NCBI GenBank assembly: GCA_019914945.1
Contig: CM034105.1
Location: 4,216,001 to 4,280,000 of the forward strand
Direction: 5' to 3'
Length of the DNA stretch: 64,000 bases
Source of the DNA: Typha latifolia
Lineage: Eukaryota > Streptophyta > Magnoliopsida > Poales > Typhaceae
Under the pieces are notes generated by a model. It was not told the DNA's origin. It worked only from the letters and a program-made list of their open reading frames with translations, and ran no database searches. Positions 33,039 through 46,000 of this stretch are shown here, one piece after another (within the stretch, counting starts at the first letter, position 1; each line of letters starts with the position of its first letter). The position numbers and the translations under genes were made by a program.

Positions 33039-36018
33039 ATGGCGGATTTGGGTGGGCGGAGATCCGCCTCCGCCCCACGCAGGCGCAGCCCCGGCCTGCG
33101 GCCGCGCGCCTGGTGCTGCTCCTTCGCCGCAGCTCCACAAAGCCCTGATTGCCGGAGCTCCGTGCACCACAACATCAACCCCGCCAAGCTGCCGCCGAAA
33201 CCCCCCTACGTCGGCTCCTTCTACAACTCTCCTTCCCCGAGCAGCAAGCTCGGCCTTGGGATCATCGATCCTCGCCGGATCTATTCCCCCGGTAGGGTAT
33301 CGCCTATCGACTCCGACGCGCCGCTCGATCCGTTGCCGGAGATAGCGGATTCGGTGTCGGTGGTGACGGCCACTGCCGAGTCGGAGCCGGAGTTACCAGA
33401 TCCGGCACCAAAGGAGAGATCGTTGGCTCCTCCGATGGTGGAGAGGAGGGATTGTGGTGGATCGAGGGAGAAATCTTTGGATTTGAGGCTTAGCGTGAAG
33501 GGAACGGATGGGAGATGTCTGGTGATGGAACTGGACTCAAAGGTGCTGAGCCGGAGCAGCTCATTTTTTGCGGCAATGGTTTTGGATTCAAGTCGGAAGA
33601 TCTCGGATGCCATGGAGGACTGTAGGGGAATTGAGGTTGGTGGGGTTGAGGATATGGAAGTTTTCAGGGCGACCATCGAACTGATGTACGAGAAGGATCC
33701 GATGAGGTGGCTCATGAAGGTGGGAGTCTCCCGGGCTATCGACATACTAGAGGTGCGGGTGGTTTTTGACATCTCTAGAAATGATTTGCAGTCGTTTTTC
33801 TTTAGATCAACTATTTATGAATGCTGTATCAATTGTTGAAATTTTGAGACACAGACTGGGAGTGGTAATGGACAGATGCAGGATTACTTAGATATAAATA
33901 GTGGTGGAAATATGACTAAAAGATTTTGCAAGCTCTCATGAAATAGTGGAAATGTGATATGATTAGTTAGCCAATAAGATACTGTCAAGCTAAAATTGCA
34001 AAACCATAACTTAGAACTTAACTGGGTAATGAAGCCTAAGCTTGTGCGAGTATAGTGTGATAATGTGGTTTTATGTGATTAAGCTTGACTAGGCATGCTT
34101 ATATGCAGTACCTGCTTTCTTAGAATGATGGATCATGGTTCTCTTTGAACCTCTTCCAGTTCTAGAAGCTAGACATGGGATCTAATGCCATGTAAGTGAC
34201 TGGACAAGAGTGGAAAATCTATATCTGCTACTTAGTTTAAAGGATCTTATGTGTATGTAGTGATATGATATCTGTGTGGACCATGTGAATAAAGAATTGG
34301 AAGATCATCATCACCTAGAAAAGTGTATGTCTGACGCTATAAATGCTCAATAAATGGCCGATCGTCATTCAGAGAACTGTATTCATACGGTTTAGTCATG
34401 CTATTAGGGTTGGTTATTTTTCATGAGAATGGCAAGTTTATTGACAAAACCTAGCAATTTAACTTTTCATTTTTGTTTATACTTTATATTGATTTTTCTT
34501 ACTTGTAAATCTCTTGCGCATTCATCCTTGCAAGCGCTCTCATATAAAAAAATTCCTATTTCCATATTCATGAAGAAAGTCTCTTCATGACTGGTCATGA
34601 AGGCTGGCTGATCTTTTGGACTCATCTATGTATCTATACTCTATAGCTGTCTTGCATTTTTTTTTAGTTTAAAGTCCATCTACCTGAAAATGTTAGTTAG
34701 CTAGGCCAACACACCAATCTACTTTACTCTTTCTGCCTGTTATCTTCAGCTAGCAAGTATATTGTGTAATTCCCAACTTATCATGTTCACTGGGGATCAA
34801 TTGTAGCATGTCCAAAAACAAGAGATCTATATTGCCAGTCCATCTTGCACAACATTTTTATTTGCATGGGGCATGTGAGTACTGAGTTCTCTTGTTTGGG
34901 CATGGGAGCACTCGTGTTTGTAGATCAGGAGGTGTAAGTATACATGCCTTGGAGGTTCTTTAAGTTTCATGTGTCCTCACGTCTAGGTTTAGAGTACTGT
35001 TGTTAGGTTCTCTTGATATCTTAGTTGTATAAATTCACCATGTTGTTTGCTTTTCTCTGTCAAGTGCGACTTACATTTAAGTTATTATTTCCAGGTATCT
35101 TCTAGCATCATGTTTGAAAGAGGGGTCACATCATGTCTAAGATATATTGAGGCTGTGCCCTGGAGTGAGAATGAAGAAGAGAAACTGAAGAACTTGTTTG
35201 CTCGATCCACATTTGAGGAAACAATATCCCAAGATGTTCTAGCTAGATTGTGTCCACGAGGTTGGCGCAGCTCAGGTGATCTATCAGTGCAGCTCATACA
35301 ATCTGTAACGAATGGGACTAGTAGTAATGCAAGGAAGGAAATGCAATCTTTAGTCAATGGCCTCTTATGCAAAAGTTCAGTCTATCAGAAAGACCCCGCT
35401 GGGCTCAACAAGGAGAGCTTATATAGCATTTGCCATTCCTGTTTGAACTCGCTGGTAGAGCTCTTCGAAGAAGCTTCAGATTCTGTCCCAATAGATCACG
35501 AAACTATGACGAGAGAGCGTAAGCCTTTGATTGAACGGGTCTCTAAGCAAGTTGAGAACCTCAATTGGCTCTTAGAAATTCTCATAAACAATCAAATGGC
35601 AGAAGATTTCGTGGGTCTGTGGGCAGACCAAGAAGATCTGATGAGGATGCATGAACAAGCCTCACCAATGGTGAGGTACGAGCTCAGTCGGATCTCAGCC
35701 ACTGTATTCATCGCACTAGGGAAGGGAAAGCTGCAGTGCCGCAGCGATGTGCGAAGTGGCATCTTTCATGGCTGGTTTGCACCTATGCTGATGGACTTTG
35801 GCTGGTTACAGAGATGCTCAAAAGGGTTAGATGTGAGGATGCTGGAGGAAAGCATGGGTCAAGCTCTTCTTACCCTTCCACTCAAGCAGCAGCAAAGCTT
35901 GTTTGAAGAATGGTTCCGCTGCTTTGCAGGGAGTGGCACTGAGTGTCCAAATCTCAGCAGAGCTTTCCAAGTATGGTGGCGTAGGTCATTTGTGAGATCC
36001 ATAGAGGTGCGTAACTAG
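33039..36018 (+). CDS. BTB/POZ domain-containing protein (At2g13690-like)
   Basis: Two exons, 33039-33752 and 35095-36018, joined in phase, giving 545 aa. The N-terminal 120 residues are arginine-, proline- and serine-rich (MADLGGRRSASAPRRRSPGL) and probably disordered, with RAWCCSFAAAP as in the Arabidopsis At2g13690 family. A divergent BTB/POZ fold follows at about 150-275 (LRLSVKGTDGRCLVMELDSKVLSRSSSFFAAM in parts, then ATIELMYEKDPMRWLMKVGVSRAIDILEVS). The C-terminal about 250 residues are a helical family-specific domain with WLLEILINNQMAEDFVGLWA. Such proteins may be adaptors of CUL3 ubiquitin ligases, but the exact role is unknown. Exon 1 is very GC-rich. Intron 1 is 1.34 kb. The At2g13690 match is from memory. 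Confidence 0.87.
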
Positions 36019-36154
36019 GTCTATTCCATCTTCTAATCCACGATTTGTTGTCATGTAATAGTAGATAAGTCTGCTAATTAGTGTTGTAGTGAATGTTTTA
36101 GTAGTTGTTGATCCATCATTTTCTGCACATAAATGTACCGGCTTGCTCAAAATG

Positions 36155-36183
<29 letters not shown>
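36155..36183. repeat. A29 homopolymer
   Basis: An uninterrupted run of 29 A lies 137 bases after the BTB stop codon. No target duplication was recognised around it. Confidence 0.9.
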
Positions 36184-36185
<2 letters not shown>

Positions 36186-37607
36186 AGTTTGGCAGCTATT
36201 TTTTTTCATTTAATTATTCAAACTGCCATCTGTGAATTGAATCGTTCTATCTTTACTACTTCTGGTGCCCATTAGTCTGGCAATAATACCTTTACACCCT
36301 CTCTATAGAGATCGAATCTTTATATTGCCCAATTTTGTACTATATTTGTGTTTGTACATCTTTGCAGTAGACAACAAGCCCCCCATTGTAGATGGAACTT
36401 GGAATGATTCGCTTCCATTATCTCTGGTTCGTTGCAATCTATGGGATGAATAGTAAGGACCAATGAAGATTTGTCATTATTAAATACTTCTAATTCTTTG
36501 TTGGCATATAAATTTGTTAATTCTAATAAGATCTATAAACTTATACACAGATAAAAAGGGAAGATAGATTGAAACAACCATATTACCAGACACAATAAGA
36601 AAACAAGCATCAAGCGTAGAGGACGTACGACATCTAAATAAATTGCTAACAATAGCTTCATCACAATGTAGCGTCTTTGGCCCTTGTGGAAAATAAAGAG
36701 AGCACAAACAAAATAAGATGACGGCCACCAAAATCACCTCCGACGACGTCTTACCGGCAGAGGAGAGGGAGGCTACAAAACGAAGTAGCCAAAAAGATTT
36801 TACTGCTAGTCCTTTAGTGCTATCAATTAAGGGAAACACTGAGGGAAGGAGCATTGACTCCACCCTGGCTCCGAGTCACCTCGTCGGAGTAGCAGCAAAA
36901 ATAAGAGGGGAGATCCGAGGGGAGTGCTCCTCGCACCTCACTGAGAATGGTTAGGCCAACTTATCGATGAGCAGTCGAGGAGCGTTGCATAGGGAGGAGG
37001 GGAGAGAAGCCTGAGGCAACGTCGAGAAAATAAGAGAAAAGAGGGAGGGAAAGAGATAAGAATGAAGACTTAAGTACGAGGGAGACGACGAGGAAGGCTG
37101 ACAACGATGAATATTTCTACTTGTTTGAATTGGGTATTTGGGTGTCAACAAGCTGAGCATATGAACCAGGTCAACTTTCATTGATTTCAACTCAAAATTT
37201 GGGTTTATATGGCTAGCCTATAAATTGAACTAAATCATTAAAAAAAGAGGAGTAATTAAACATTATAACCATGCTGATTTTTACTTTTTAGTATCAGGGC
37301 TTGTATGTAAAGGAAAAACCAGTTGTAGATGGAAAAAATTATACAAAAACAAAGGTTGAGATCTTTGCAGCGTGCTCCCTTTTAATTTTTTTTTACTCAC
37401 GAACAGCCTCCTAAATCAAATACTATTCTTTCACGAATAAAGGGAAGCATTCATATTCACTCCCTCTTTCAATTTGTTATGCCAGCTCTAATTCTGCTAG
37501 ATTTTTGGGTGCCTCTTTCTTTCCTCTAGAAGAGAATTTTCTTCCTTGTCTGTTATCTCCTCTTCTCCCTATCCTAGCCAAAGAGGGGAGGGTTTTGGCA
37601 GGCTTCT

Positions 37608-37646
<39 letters not shown>

Positions 37647-37868
37647 TCCTCCTTTTTTTTCTCACTCCTCGTCGTTGCTCCTTTGAGGTTGTCAACTTTA
37701 TCCCCAGTAGGAAGCTGGTTCTAGGGATTGACCCATCTCTCTCATTGAATCTATTATCGACAAGCTTAAAATCCTATTGAATCTATTATCGACAAGCTTA
37801 AAATCCTAGACCGCTTCTTACCACCTCACCGCCACACTCACTAACCTCGTCGACCTCCATGCATCCCA
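36184..37868. other. intergenic region left of the solo LTR
   Basis: No supported gene. It contains GC-richer patches around 36715-37110, a CT repeat at 37611-37641 and an exact 32-base tandem duplication at 37744-37807. Open frames here look like chance or relics. Confidence 0.5.
37744..37807. repeat. exact 32-bp tandem duplication
   Basis: Two identical 32-base units beginning ATTGAATCTATTATCGACAA lie side by side. The lack of any mismatch suggests a recent event. Confidence 0.95.
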
Positions 37869-38271
37869 TGTGAAGAAAAACACGCTTGGTCAAATAAACA
37901 ACCAAGATTTGAGGAGAGCATATCAAAGTTTGCAACTGAAATTGCTAAAATTTAGGAAGTCTTGTTGTGGCCCTATAAATAGACTCCTTATCTTAGTCTC
38001 TATATAATCTCTCAATTAAAATCTTTTAGCAATAATAAGCTAGAAGGAGAGAAAACTGAGAGAAAACTGAGAGAAATTTTCAAGGGTGAAAATTGGGTTC
38101 TGTGAGTTTGTGAGACAAGAGTGTTTGTAAACACTTATAATTTTTCCTTTGTGAAAGATTTACAGCAGCTCGTGGACGTAGCTTAATTTAGGTGAACCAC
38201 CTAAATTCTGTGGGTGCTCTATTTTTGCTTACTTTCTTGCATTTTAGCAATCTAGTAATTTATTCCCAACA
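37869..38271 (+). mobile_element. solo LTR, copia-like, with perfect 5-bp target duplication
   Basis: The 403-base unit begins TGTGAAG and ends CCCAACA, so it has the TG...CA ends of an LTR. It is flanked on both sides by TCCCA (37864-37868 and 38272-38276). It contains a TATA-like CTATAAATAG at about 37973. It also contains the copia LTR signature GTGGACGTAGC...GGTGAACCACCTAAATTC near 38173-38211. No primer-binding site or internal coding region follows, so it is a solo LTR left by recombination. Confidence 0.9.
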
Positions 38272-38847
38272 TCCCATGAATTTAGTAGATCTTGACGAGT
38301 CGTTGAAGGTGATGACTTCAACTCAAGAAGAGACTTCGATTTCCATCACTCCATACAAGGTATAATAGATGATGAAGATGACTGGGAGGCCATTGTGGAT
38401 CACGTTTTTGCTAATGCTGTAGTGCACTCCTTGCAACCATGGATTTTTGTTTTGGGTTTCTTTTCTTAGTTCTATTGATGTGTTACAACGTGATGTAAGT
38501 TGGTGTTGTTGGACCTACTATGATCTTGATGGGGCCATTGGACAACGACCCTCTTACTCTTGTGTTCTTTCACACCATCTTTTATTGCATTTATCTGTGG
38601 TTATGTCAAAGATGGCTAAAATGAGGCTTCCTTCTAGTGCCATCACCATACCTCCTCTGCTTTTATATTTATGTAAGCGATTATATATTATTATTTGTTT
38701 GATACTTTACTTTATTGTAGCTCATTCTATATTTAGCTGAGTGTGATGCCTTTATGGAATGAATACCCTATATCCCCTTCATTTTAATGTATCAAGTAGT
38801 AACATTTTATTGAAAGTTTAATGAATTCATCATCTATGGACTTTCTT

Positions 38848-39232
38848 TAAAATAAAAAGAATTCTTATAAACTACACCTTACATTTTATTTATTTTGTGA
38901 TTTATAATTCGACCCCTCATTTTTTCTTATAATTCTCATTTAAAATTCTGAGCAATACTAAATTTTTTTTCTTCTATTATAATATACAAAATAATTTATA
39001 AATACCTAACTTGCCCCTGAGATCGGAGATATGTTGAAAAAATGGTAAAAGAATATAAAGAATAAGAGAGACTATTAGGAGTATTTTAGTAATTTGGTAC
39101 TAAAATAACATGAGAGTGTTAAATGAGATGAGAAAAAAATGAGTTGGGTTATAAAAACTAAAAAATAATGTGTAAATTATAAAATAGATAAAATATAAGG
39201 TATAATTTATAAAAATCTTAAAATAAAATCTT
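38848..39232. mobile_element. MITE with long inverted arms
   Basis: The left arm (about 38855-38912, containing CTTATAAACTACACCTTACA) is mirrored by the right arm (about 39165-39222, whose inverse contains TTATAAATTATACCTTATAT). Identity is roughly 80 percent over about 55 bases. The interior is AT-rich and non-coding. Superfamily and exact ends are not determined. Confidence 0.65.
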
Positions 39233-42000
39233 ACGGCAGGGAATAATGGAAGGATTCCCTCAACTAACTTTTCCCAAGTGATAGAGATAACTGGAATAGT
39301 ATACGTGAAGACAGAGATAATAAAACAGCAATATTAATAATTTAGCGGTACTGTTAATATTAACGGCGAGGAAACTTTCATATGACAACTTTTGAGGGAC
39401 CCTAATTATTATAGCGATTATTGTTTCAGCCGTTTGATGTGACGCCGTCTAGAGAAGGTCAAACATAGACCTCCACGTGGGACACTAATGAATTTTCTTT
39501 TTATTAATACAGGTGTAAGCCAATTAAACACAGCCACGGCAACGGAGGACAACACGGCGACCGTTAGTTGACGCATTGACGGCCGTTACGGCATGCGGTG
39601 ACGATGGTTGACGTTGTTCCCTCTCAGCAGTGGGGACCGACGGATGCTTCCCCTTTCCTCTTCTCCATCTTATAAAATAACAACACATGGGTCATGCCAT
39701 ACATGGGTGCATGCATGGCATGGGAGACTCATGGGCATGGATAGGAGGGGGTTGGGGGGTGGGGCCACGTGGGGACCATGAAAGGGCCACCTATGGCTAG
39801 GGCTTTTCTTCTAGCCTCCCTCTATGGGAAGGCAATCGCTAAAATGTCGAAATTACCCCTCGCACTGACGCTATTCTACTAATCCACCCCGAATCCGGTA
39901 TGAGTGCTAATGGGCCTCTTGTTATTTGATCCGGATCCCGAGTTCCCCATTCAATTGGCTGCCAAATTTATTGGATCGGATTCGGATTATCTTTCTTGGA
40001 TCCGCATCCAATATATGTGACAATTTAACTTTTAAATGGTTTTAGGTTTACTATAATCCAGCTTAGGTCATAAATGGATTAACTCACTTAATCTGATTGT
40101 TCCACGGTTCATATTCATATTTATTATCTTAACTCATTTAAATTCATCCTGAATAATTATTTAAATTTAATTATTTAAGCTGTTTAATAAATAATTATGT
40201 TCCTATGTAATATTTTAATTTATTTAATAAATGTGCCGTGTATTATGTTGTTTTTTAGTTGACCCGAATCCATCTCAACTAGAGAAGAACTCAAAGGAGA
40301 TAAAAAGGAGCTTTGTTTTTTAATATATATTTTTTTGTCTAGTGTACCCAAATAGATGTTTTGAGAAAATTAATTTTCTCTATAATGTGGAATACTATGG
40401 TGATTACACTAATTAGACAATCTCATTGAGCGTCACCTTGCATTATAAACCATAATGATTATACTAATTATAAGATACTCTTTTGACCTCTTTATATTTT
40501 CTCAAAAAGCCTAAAATACTACAAAATCTCAAGTTCACTTCAAGAATAAATTTTTGTAATTCTAGAGTACAATATCTTAATCCAGAATAATAATTAAATA
40601 TTATAATAAGAAATATTTTAAAATATAAATACTATTAATTAAAATTATATCTTATATTACACTGATTAAATAAAAAATTATTTATCGTATAAAAAGTAAA
40701 ACACTTTATTTATTTATTTTATATCACAACAAAAATAATTATTATACTTTTATTTTAAAATAAAAGTGAGCATAATGATAGTAATTTATAGAATGAATAA
40801 GAATACCTATTTTAGAATTGAAGGAGACCAAAATACCTTCCAATGCTATGCATCTTTTGGAGTACATTCTAAGGAGCTCATAGCAAAGGGTCCACGTAGG
40901 TGGACTCACAAAACAAACCTTGGACCATAACTCAACGCAGTAGCCGGTCGACACGTGGCTCCACGAGCTCATGGAGCTCTCTAAAATCTACGGTACAAAC
41001 ACCGTCCTGTGTGGGCTTAAACGACCTAGCGAAGAAAAAGCTAAATGATAGTTCGAGTCACGTATGCGTAAGGGGGTGAGAGAAATCATAGGCCCACCGC
41101 GAGAATCCTCACGATAGGTTCCCCAGGGGGGATTCCGTGGTTACCGCAAACCGCAGGGGTAATTCGTCAAGTTGGAATAATTCCATGGACCCCGCTTCCC
41201 GTGGTGGGTGGGGTCCACTTTATGGTATGATGGATGGTTCATGGACCCGTTTGGGATCATCAATGATGATGATGATGCTGTGGCATGGAAGGATCAGATG
41301 AGAAGATTTGAATCGTTTGAGAAAGGGAAGGCGAGGAGTGATATCTTCACTCCGTAGATATCATGGTCTTATTGTTACCGGCACGAACCAGTAACCCAGT
41401 GGCTGGATACGTGAGAATGGTAAAAGGAACATGTAAGTAGACTATTCTTCTAATATTAATTATGAACTCAATAGTATCTCGTTGACCTCATTTTAACGTA
41501 GCTTTGTTTTTATTTTATTTTATTAAGGAACTTCTCTACGTTAACAGCGAGTAAATTTAATAAGACTGTTTTATTAGATTATAAGGAGTAGTAATCTTAG
41601 ATGCGGTTCCTTCAGTACTAAAATTTTAATGAGCATAATTTATTGACCGTTTGTTTTTCTCTAGCTTATCATATTTTTGCTATGATAATTATCTCTATTG
41701 CCAGTTCTTTTACTAACATATATATTTACTACTAACTAAGAAATCTAGTGACAATTAATATTAAACATTTAAACAGCATAGATGGTGTCCATTGGAAGAG
41801 AGTAATTTATAATTACTTCATAAGGGATGTGTCATTCTGCAAAAATCCTCAGGCCCCCCAAGTACATTCGGGGTTGAATGGAATGCAAACGTCAGGGTGG
41901 AATGTGCAAAAGTGGCCTCACGACGAAGTTGTAACCTGGAATAGAAGGTTAGCATTAGCAATGAAGTACAAAAACGTCCTAAAAGGAAGGGAGTTAAAAT
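39233..42000. other. intergenic region upstream of SEUSS
   Basis: No supported gene. A W-box rich stretch (several TTGAC/GTCAA motifs) lies at about 39455-39620. G-boxes CACGTG-type occur near 39764 and 40951. GC-richer patches at 39590-39900 and 41000-41250 resemble promoters without an obvious gene. Confidence 0.5.
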
Positions 42001-42029
42001 ATCAAGAGCTTAATCAAATCTAAGAAAAC

Positions 42030-43000
42030 TTTGATGTCCGCAAGGACTCGTCTCTCTCTCTCTCTTTCAATCCTACGGGAGAAAAGGAAGCGAGACGAGT
42101 CAGGAATAATCAACTAAAAAAATAAAGGAAAAAAAAAAAAAAAATCGAAGGAAGAAGATTACACCGTCGGCGAGAGGAATTCAGATCTTTGCTTAGCTTG
42201 GGAAGAATCCTTAACCCTAGAATCCAAGTAGAAGTCAACGAATTTTCTTCGGAAGGAGCTCTCTTGTGAGAGGATTTTAGAACCAAGTAAGTGAGTTCGA
42301 TCCTTCGAATTAGACGTCGATTTTTTGGATTTTGGATTTTTTTTTTCCTTCTTTGGTCGTTTCCCGGCTTTTATGTTTTTTTAGCGTTGATGAATCGCAA
42401 CTGATGGAGCCCTGGATCGCTTGATTCGGTTCGGATTTCTCTGTTTTTCTTCAGGTTTCGGCTTGCCAAGAGGAAAGGGCGCTATATTTTGGGGGTTCGA
42501 GAGGGAAAAAGATCACATTTTGAACTCTCCTTATGGTGCTGTGATCGTTTGGTTTCCATTTCTGGGGAAAAGATCGCAACTTGAATCCCCCTTTTCCTTC
42601 TATTCTTTTAACATTTTGTTTGGTTTGGGCCATCTGATTCCTTCTTTATCGTTGGTTGTGGAAAGAGAAAAAGAAAGGTGCAGGAAAAGATTGAGTTTTG
42701 AGACTTATTGGAGATCCGGATACACGTCCTTTTTTAGAACTGGAAAGAGGGTTTCTTCTACAAGGCGAGTGGAATCCATAGGATGTTGCAGACTAGAACC
42801 TTTGGCTTGGATTCTGTATCTCATACTTATTCGTCTTTTGTTTATAGGTTTAAATGCAAAATATCTTTGCTCCCGCTCCCAGTGGCCCCAATAGAGACTT
42901 CCATGCTTGTTTGCGTTTGGTCTTGCTAAATCTTAGAATCCATGTAACAAAATTTTCTCTTTCTTAGTACACAAACATAATCTCCGTGACTTTGAGAAAT
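42030..43000 (+). promoter_or_regulatory. SEUSS 5' leader with probable leader intron
   Basis: A CT-rich stretch (42048-42067) and an A run precede a purine-rich leader with AACCCTAG at 42213-42220. A donor GTAAGTGAG lies at 42286, and a likely acceptor TTTCTTAG ends at 42966. The main ATG follows at 43001. A long open frame at 42421-42894 probably falls in this intron and is not supported as coding. Confidence 0.5.
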
Positions 43001-46000
43001 ATGGTACCATCCGGCCCTTCGACTCCAGTCGGCGGAGCTCAACCTGTTCCTCCATCTCACCTGAGAGCGAACTCCGGCATGTTAGGTGGTGGACAGCCTG
43101 GTTCTATCCCTTCTCAGCAACCATTCTCTTCCATCGTCTCACCTCGCACTCAATTTAACAATAACAACATGAGTTTACTGGGTAACATCTCAAACGTATC
43201 TTCACTTCATAACCACTCCTTGGGGAATGGAGGGCCTGTGTCCTGCAGTGGAATCTCTAATCCTTCTTCAGCTAGTCTTCAGCAGCGAGGTGTTTCTGTA
43301 GGTTCTGTTGATATGCTGGGTCAGGTTGATCCCGAGTCACTCTTGTTCACTTCTTCGTCTGGCATGGATCAGGGCCAGCAATTCCAGAACTCTTCTAATA
43401 ACCAGATTGCTGCTGATCAGCAACAGTCTCAACAAATTGAAGGTATGCAGAACTTCCAGCAGCAGTTGACGATGCAGCAGAACCGACAACAAACACAGCT
43501 TCGGGGCGGTTTGGGCAATGTAGGCACCATGGGTCCTGTTAAGTTGGAGCCACAAATGGGACCTTCCGATCAGAATGGGCAGCAGTTGCAGTCCTTGCGG
43601 GGGATGGGTGCTGTCAAAATGGAGCAGCAACATATGCAGTCAATGAGGACCCTGGGTCCAGTTAAATTGGAACATTCAGATTCATCATTGTTTCTGCAGC
43701 AACAGCAACAACAGCATCATCAGCAGCAACAACAGCATCAGCAGCACTTACTGCAAATGTCAAGGCAATCATCACAAGCTGCTGCTGCACAGCTCAGCCT
43801 CTTGCAGCAGCAGAGGATGTTGCAGCTGCAACAGCGGCAGCAGCAACAACAGCATCAGCAACAGCAGATTCTGAAGACCCTGCCTCAGCAACGTAACCAG
43901 TTGCAACAACAGCTTCAGCCAAGTCTTCCTGTTAGACCTCAAGTAAAATCCACCTTATATGAGCCCGGAATGTGCGCTCGACGTTTGACCCATTATATGT
44001 ATCATCAGCAGCACAGACCAGAAGTAAGTTCTTACGTTCTTGATGAAATAGTGGACTCTTCTGAATCAGATCATTATTTTCTCCTCTTTTTTTTCTTACA
44101 ACTCTTTACCTCATGTAGGACAATAATATAGAGTTCTGGAGGAAATTTGTTGCAGAGTACTTTGCTCCAAATGCCAAGAAGAGGTGGTGTGTTTCATTCT
44201 ACGGAAGTGGACGCCAGACTACTGGTGTTTTCCCACAGGTATGTCTGGCTCGTGTATTCGAAGTCTGTCTTGTGTCCAAGCAGTCAAAAAGTTTTAGCTC
44301 ATCAATGTAGATCATTTCAGGATGATCTAATCAATGAGAGTACTATGTTTCAGGATGTGTGGCACTGTGAAATTTGCAACCGGAAGCCTGGCCGGGGTTT
44401 TGGTATGCGGTTATTTTTCGAGAATACTTTCAGTGCCCTGGTTCTTGAGATGCATACAGCTGAATTATTATTTTGTATTCTTGTTAATCATGAATTGGTT
44501 TACTTTTGGTCATTTAGTCTTCATCTTACTGATGAGTATTCTCTTTTATATGGTCCTTCTTTTATGTTAGTTTGTTGCTGTTGTTTGTAAAAACAGAAAC
44601 AACTGTTGAGGTTTTGCCAAGACTATTCCAAATTAAGTATGCTAGTGGTACTTTGGAGGAACTTCTGTATGTTGATATGCCCCGGGAGTACCAGAATGCA
44701 TCGGGTCAGATAGTCCTGGATTATGCTAAAGCAATTCAAGAGAGTGTCTTTGAGCAATTACGCGTGGTACGTGAAGGTCAGCTACGGATTGTTTTCTCCC
44801 CTGATTTAAAGGTACAAATGTTACTGCAGAAATTTCTTCTGTACAGTGGATGGCAATCTTCTTCCATTCTAAGTAACTTCTAACATGTTTTCTGCTCCTA
44901 GATTTGCTCTTGGGAGTTCTGTGCTAGACATCATGAGGAACTTATCCCTCGAAGATTGTTAATACCTCAGGTCAGGGAATTGGTTATACTTCCTTCCCTA
45001 CTCTGGTTTGGCCCACAAGAATCTCTCTGTAACTTCTGGTTTGCTATTTCATGTTTCACCAATGCAGTTAAGTCAGCTTGGGGCTGCGGTGCAGAAATAT
45101 CAGAATGCTTCTCAAAATGCATCTACCAGTGTATTTGTTCAGGGTTTACAAAATAATTGTGATTCGTAAGTTTGCTTCATAATGAGTACTCTAATTATGA
45201 GCCAACTTGCACACATCCTTTTAGGCTTTGAGCCGTCTTTGTTTTTGATGCAATAAAGAAGAGTCGAAAAGCTATTCTTATGAAGAGCAGGTGCATTTTT
45301 AACAATAAAAACATTGTATTAGACTCGTAAGTCATTCGATGTAAAGCTTTTCTAGTTTTGACTAGTTAGAAGTCAAAGTGGCCAAGTGGGAACTTAGCTG
45401 AGCTTCATGATGGATCTACCAGCCTTCTATTTATTATTACATCACATGCTGCTCTGGATACTTATATCACACAGTTAAACATAAATGACTTACGATTCTC
45501 AAAAAGTTTATGATGCCTTCTTAGAAATGCATTTCCTGATTGCTCAGCTAGAAGTGCTACCATATCTGTTTAGTCTTTTTTTATTTTTTTATTTTTTGTG
45601 CCTGATCTATCTTTTCTGGAGTTTGTGGGTGCCATGGGCAGGTGATTTCCACAGTTTGTTCTACTTCAGTTAGGAACTTACATTGGGGGCACAACCAGAT
45701 TACCAAGGAAAAAGTTTTGAGAAAATCTAGTTATCTTCTTTCAAATTGATGTGTATTACAATTTCTTTTTATGTGCCATTTTGCCATGCTTTAATGGAAA
45801 TATTCGATTATCCTTTAAAGGGGAAGTCTTGGATATAAATGTTTTCTTCTGCGAGTGTATCTCTTGCATATTCGATGGCATTTTTTCTTATAATATCTTA
45901 TCTTCTTATCATGATAATTGAGTAAGCTTGCTACTGTATCTTTTCCTGAAACAAAAGAATGTAATGGTATTTTTCTTGGTTGGTTCTACAGATTTGTGGC

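Noticed and set aside
39690..39745. microRNA precursor-like hairpin (CATGCCAT...ATGGCATG)
   Set aside because: The stem is only about 8 bases within a CATG-rich stretch, and no known miRNA sequence was recognised.
42421..42894. 157-codon open frame before SEUSS
   Set aside because: It has no ATG at its start, lies between a probable leader donor and acceptor, and resembles no family.
43337..43633. minus-strand frame opposite the SEUSS glutamine-rich region
   Set aside because: It is a shadow of CAG-rich coding sequence on the other strand.
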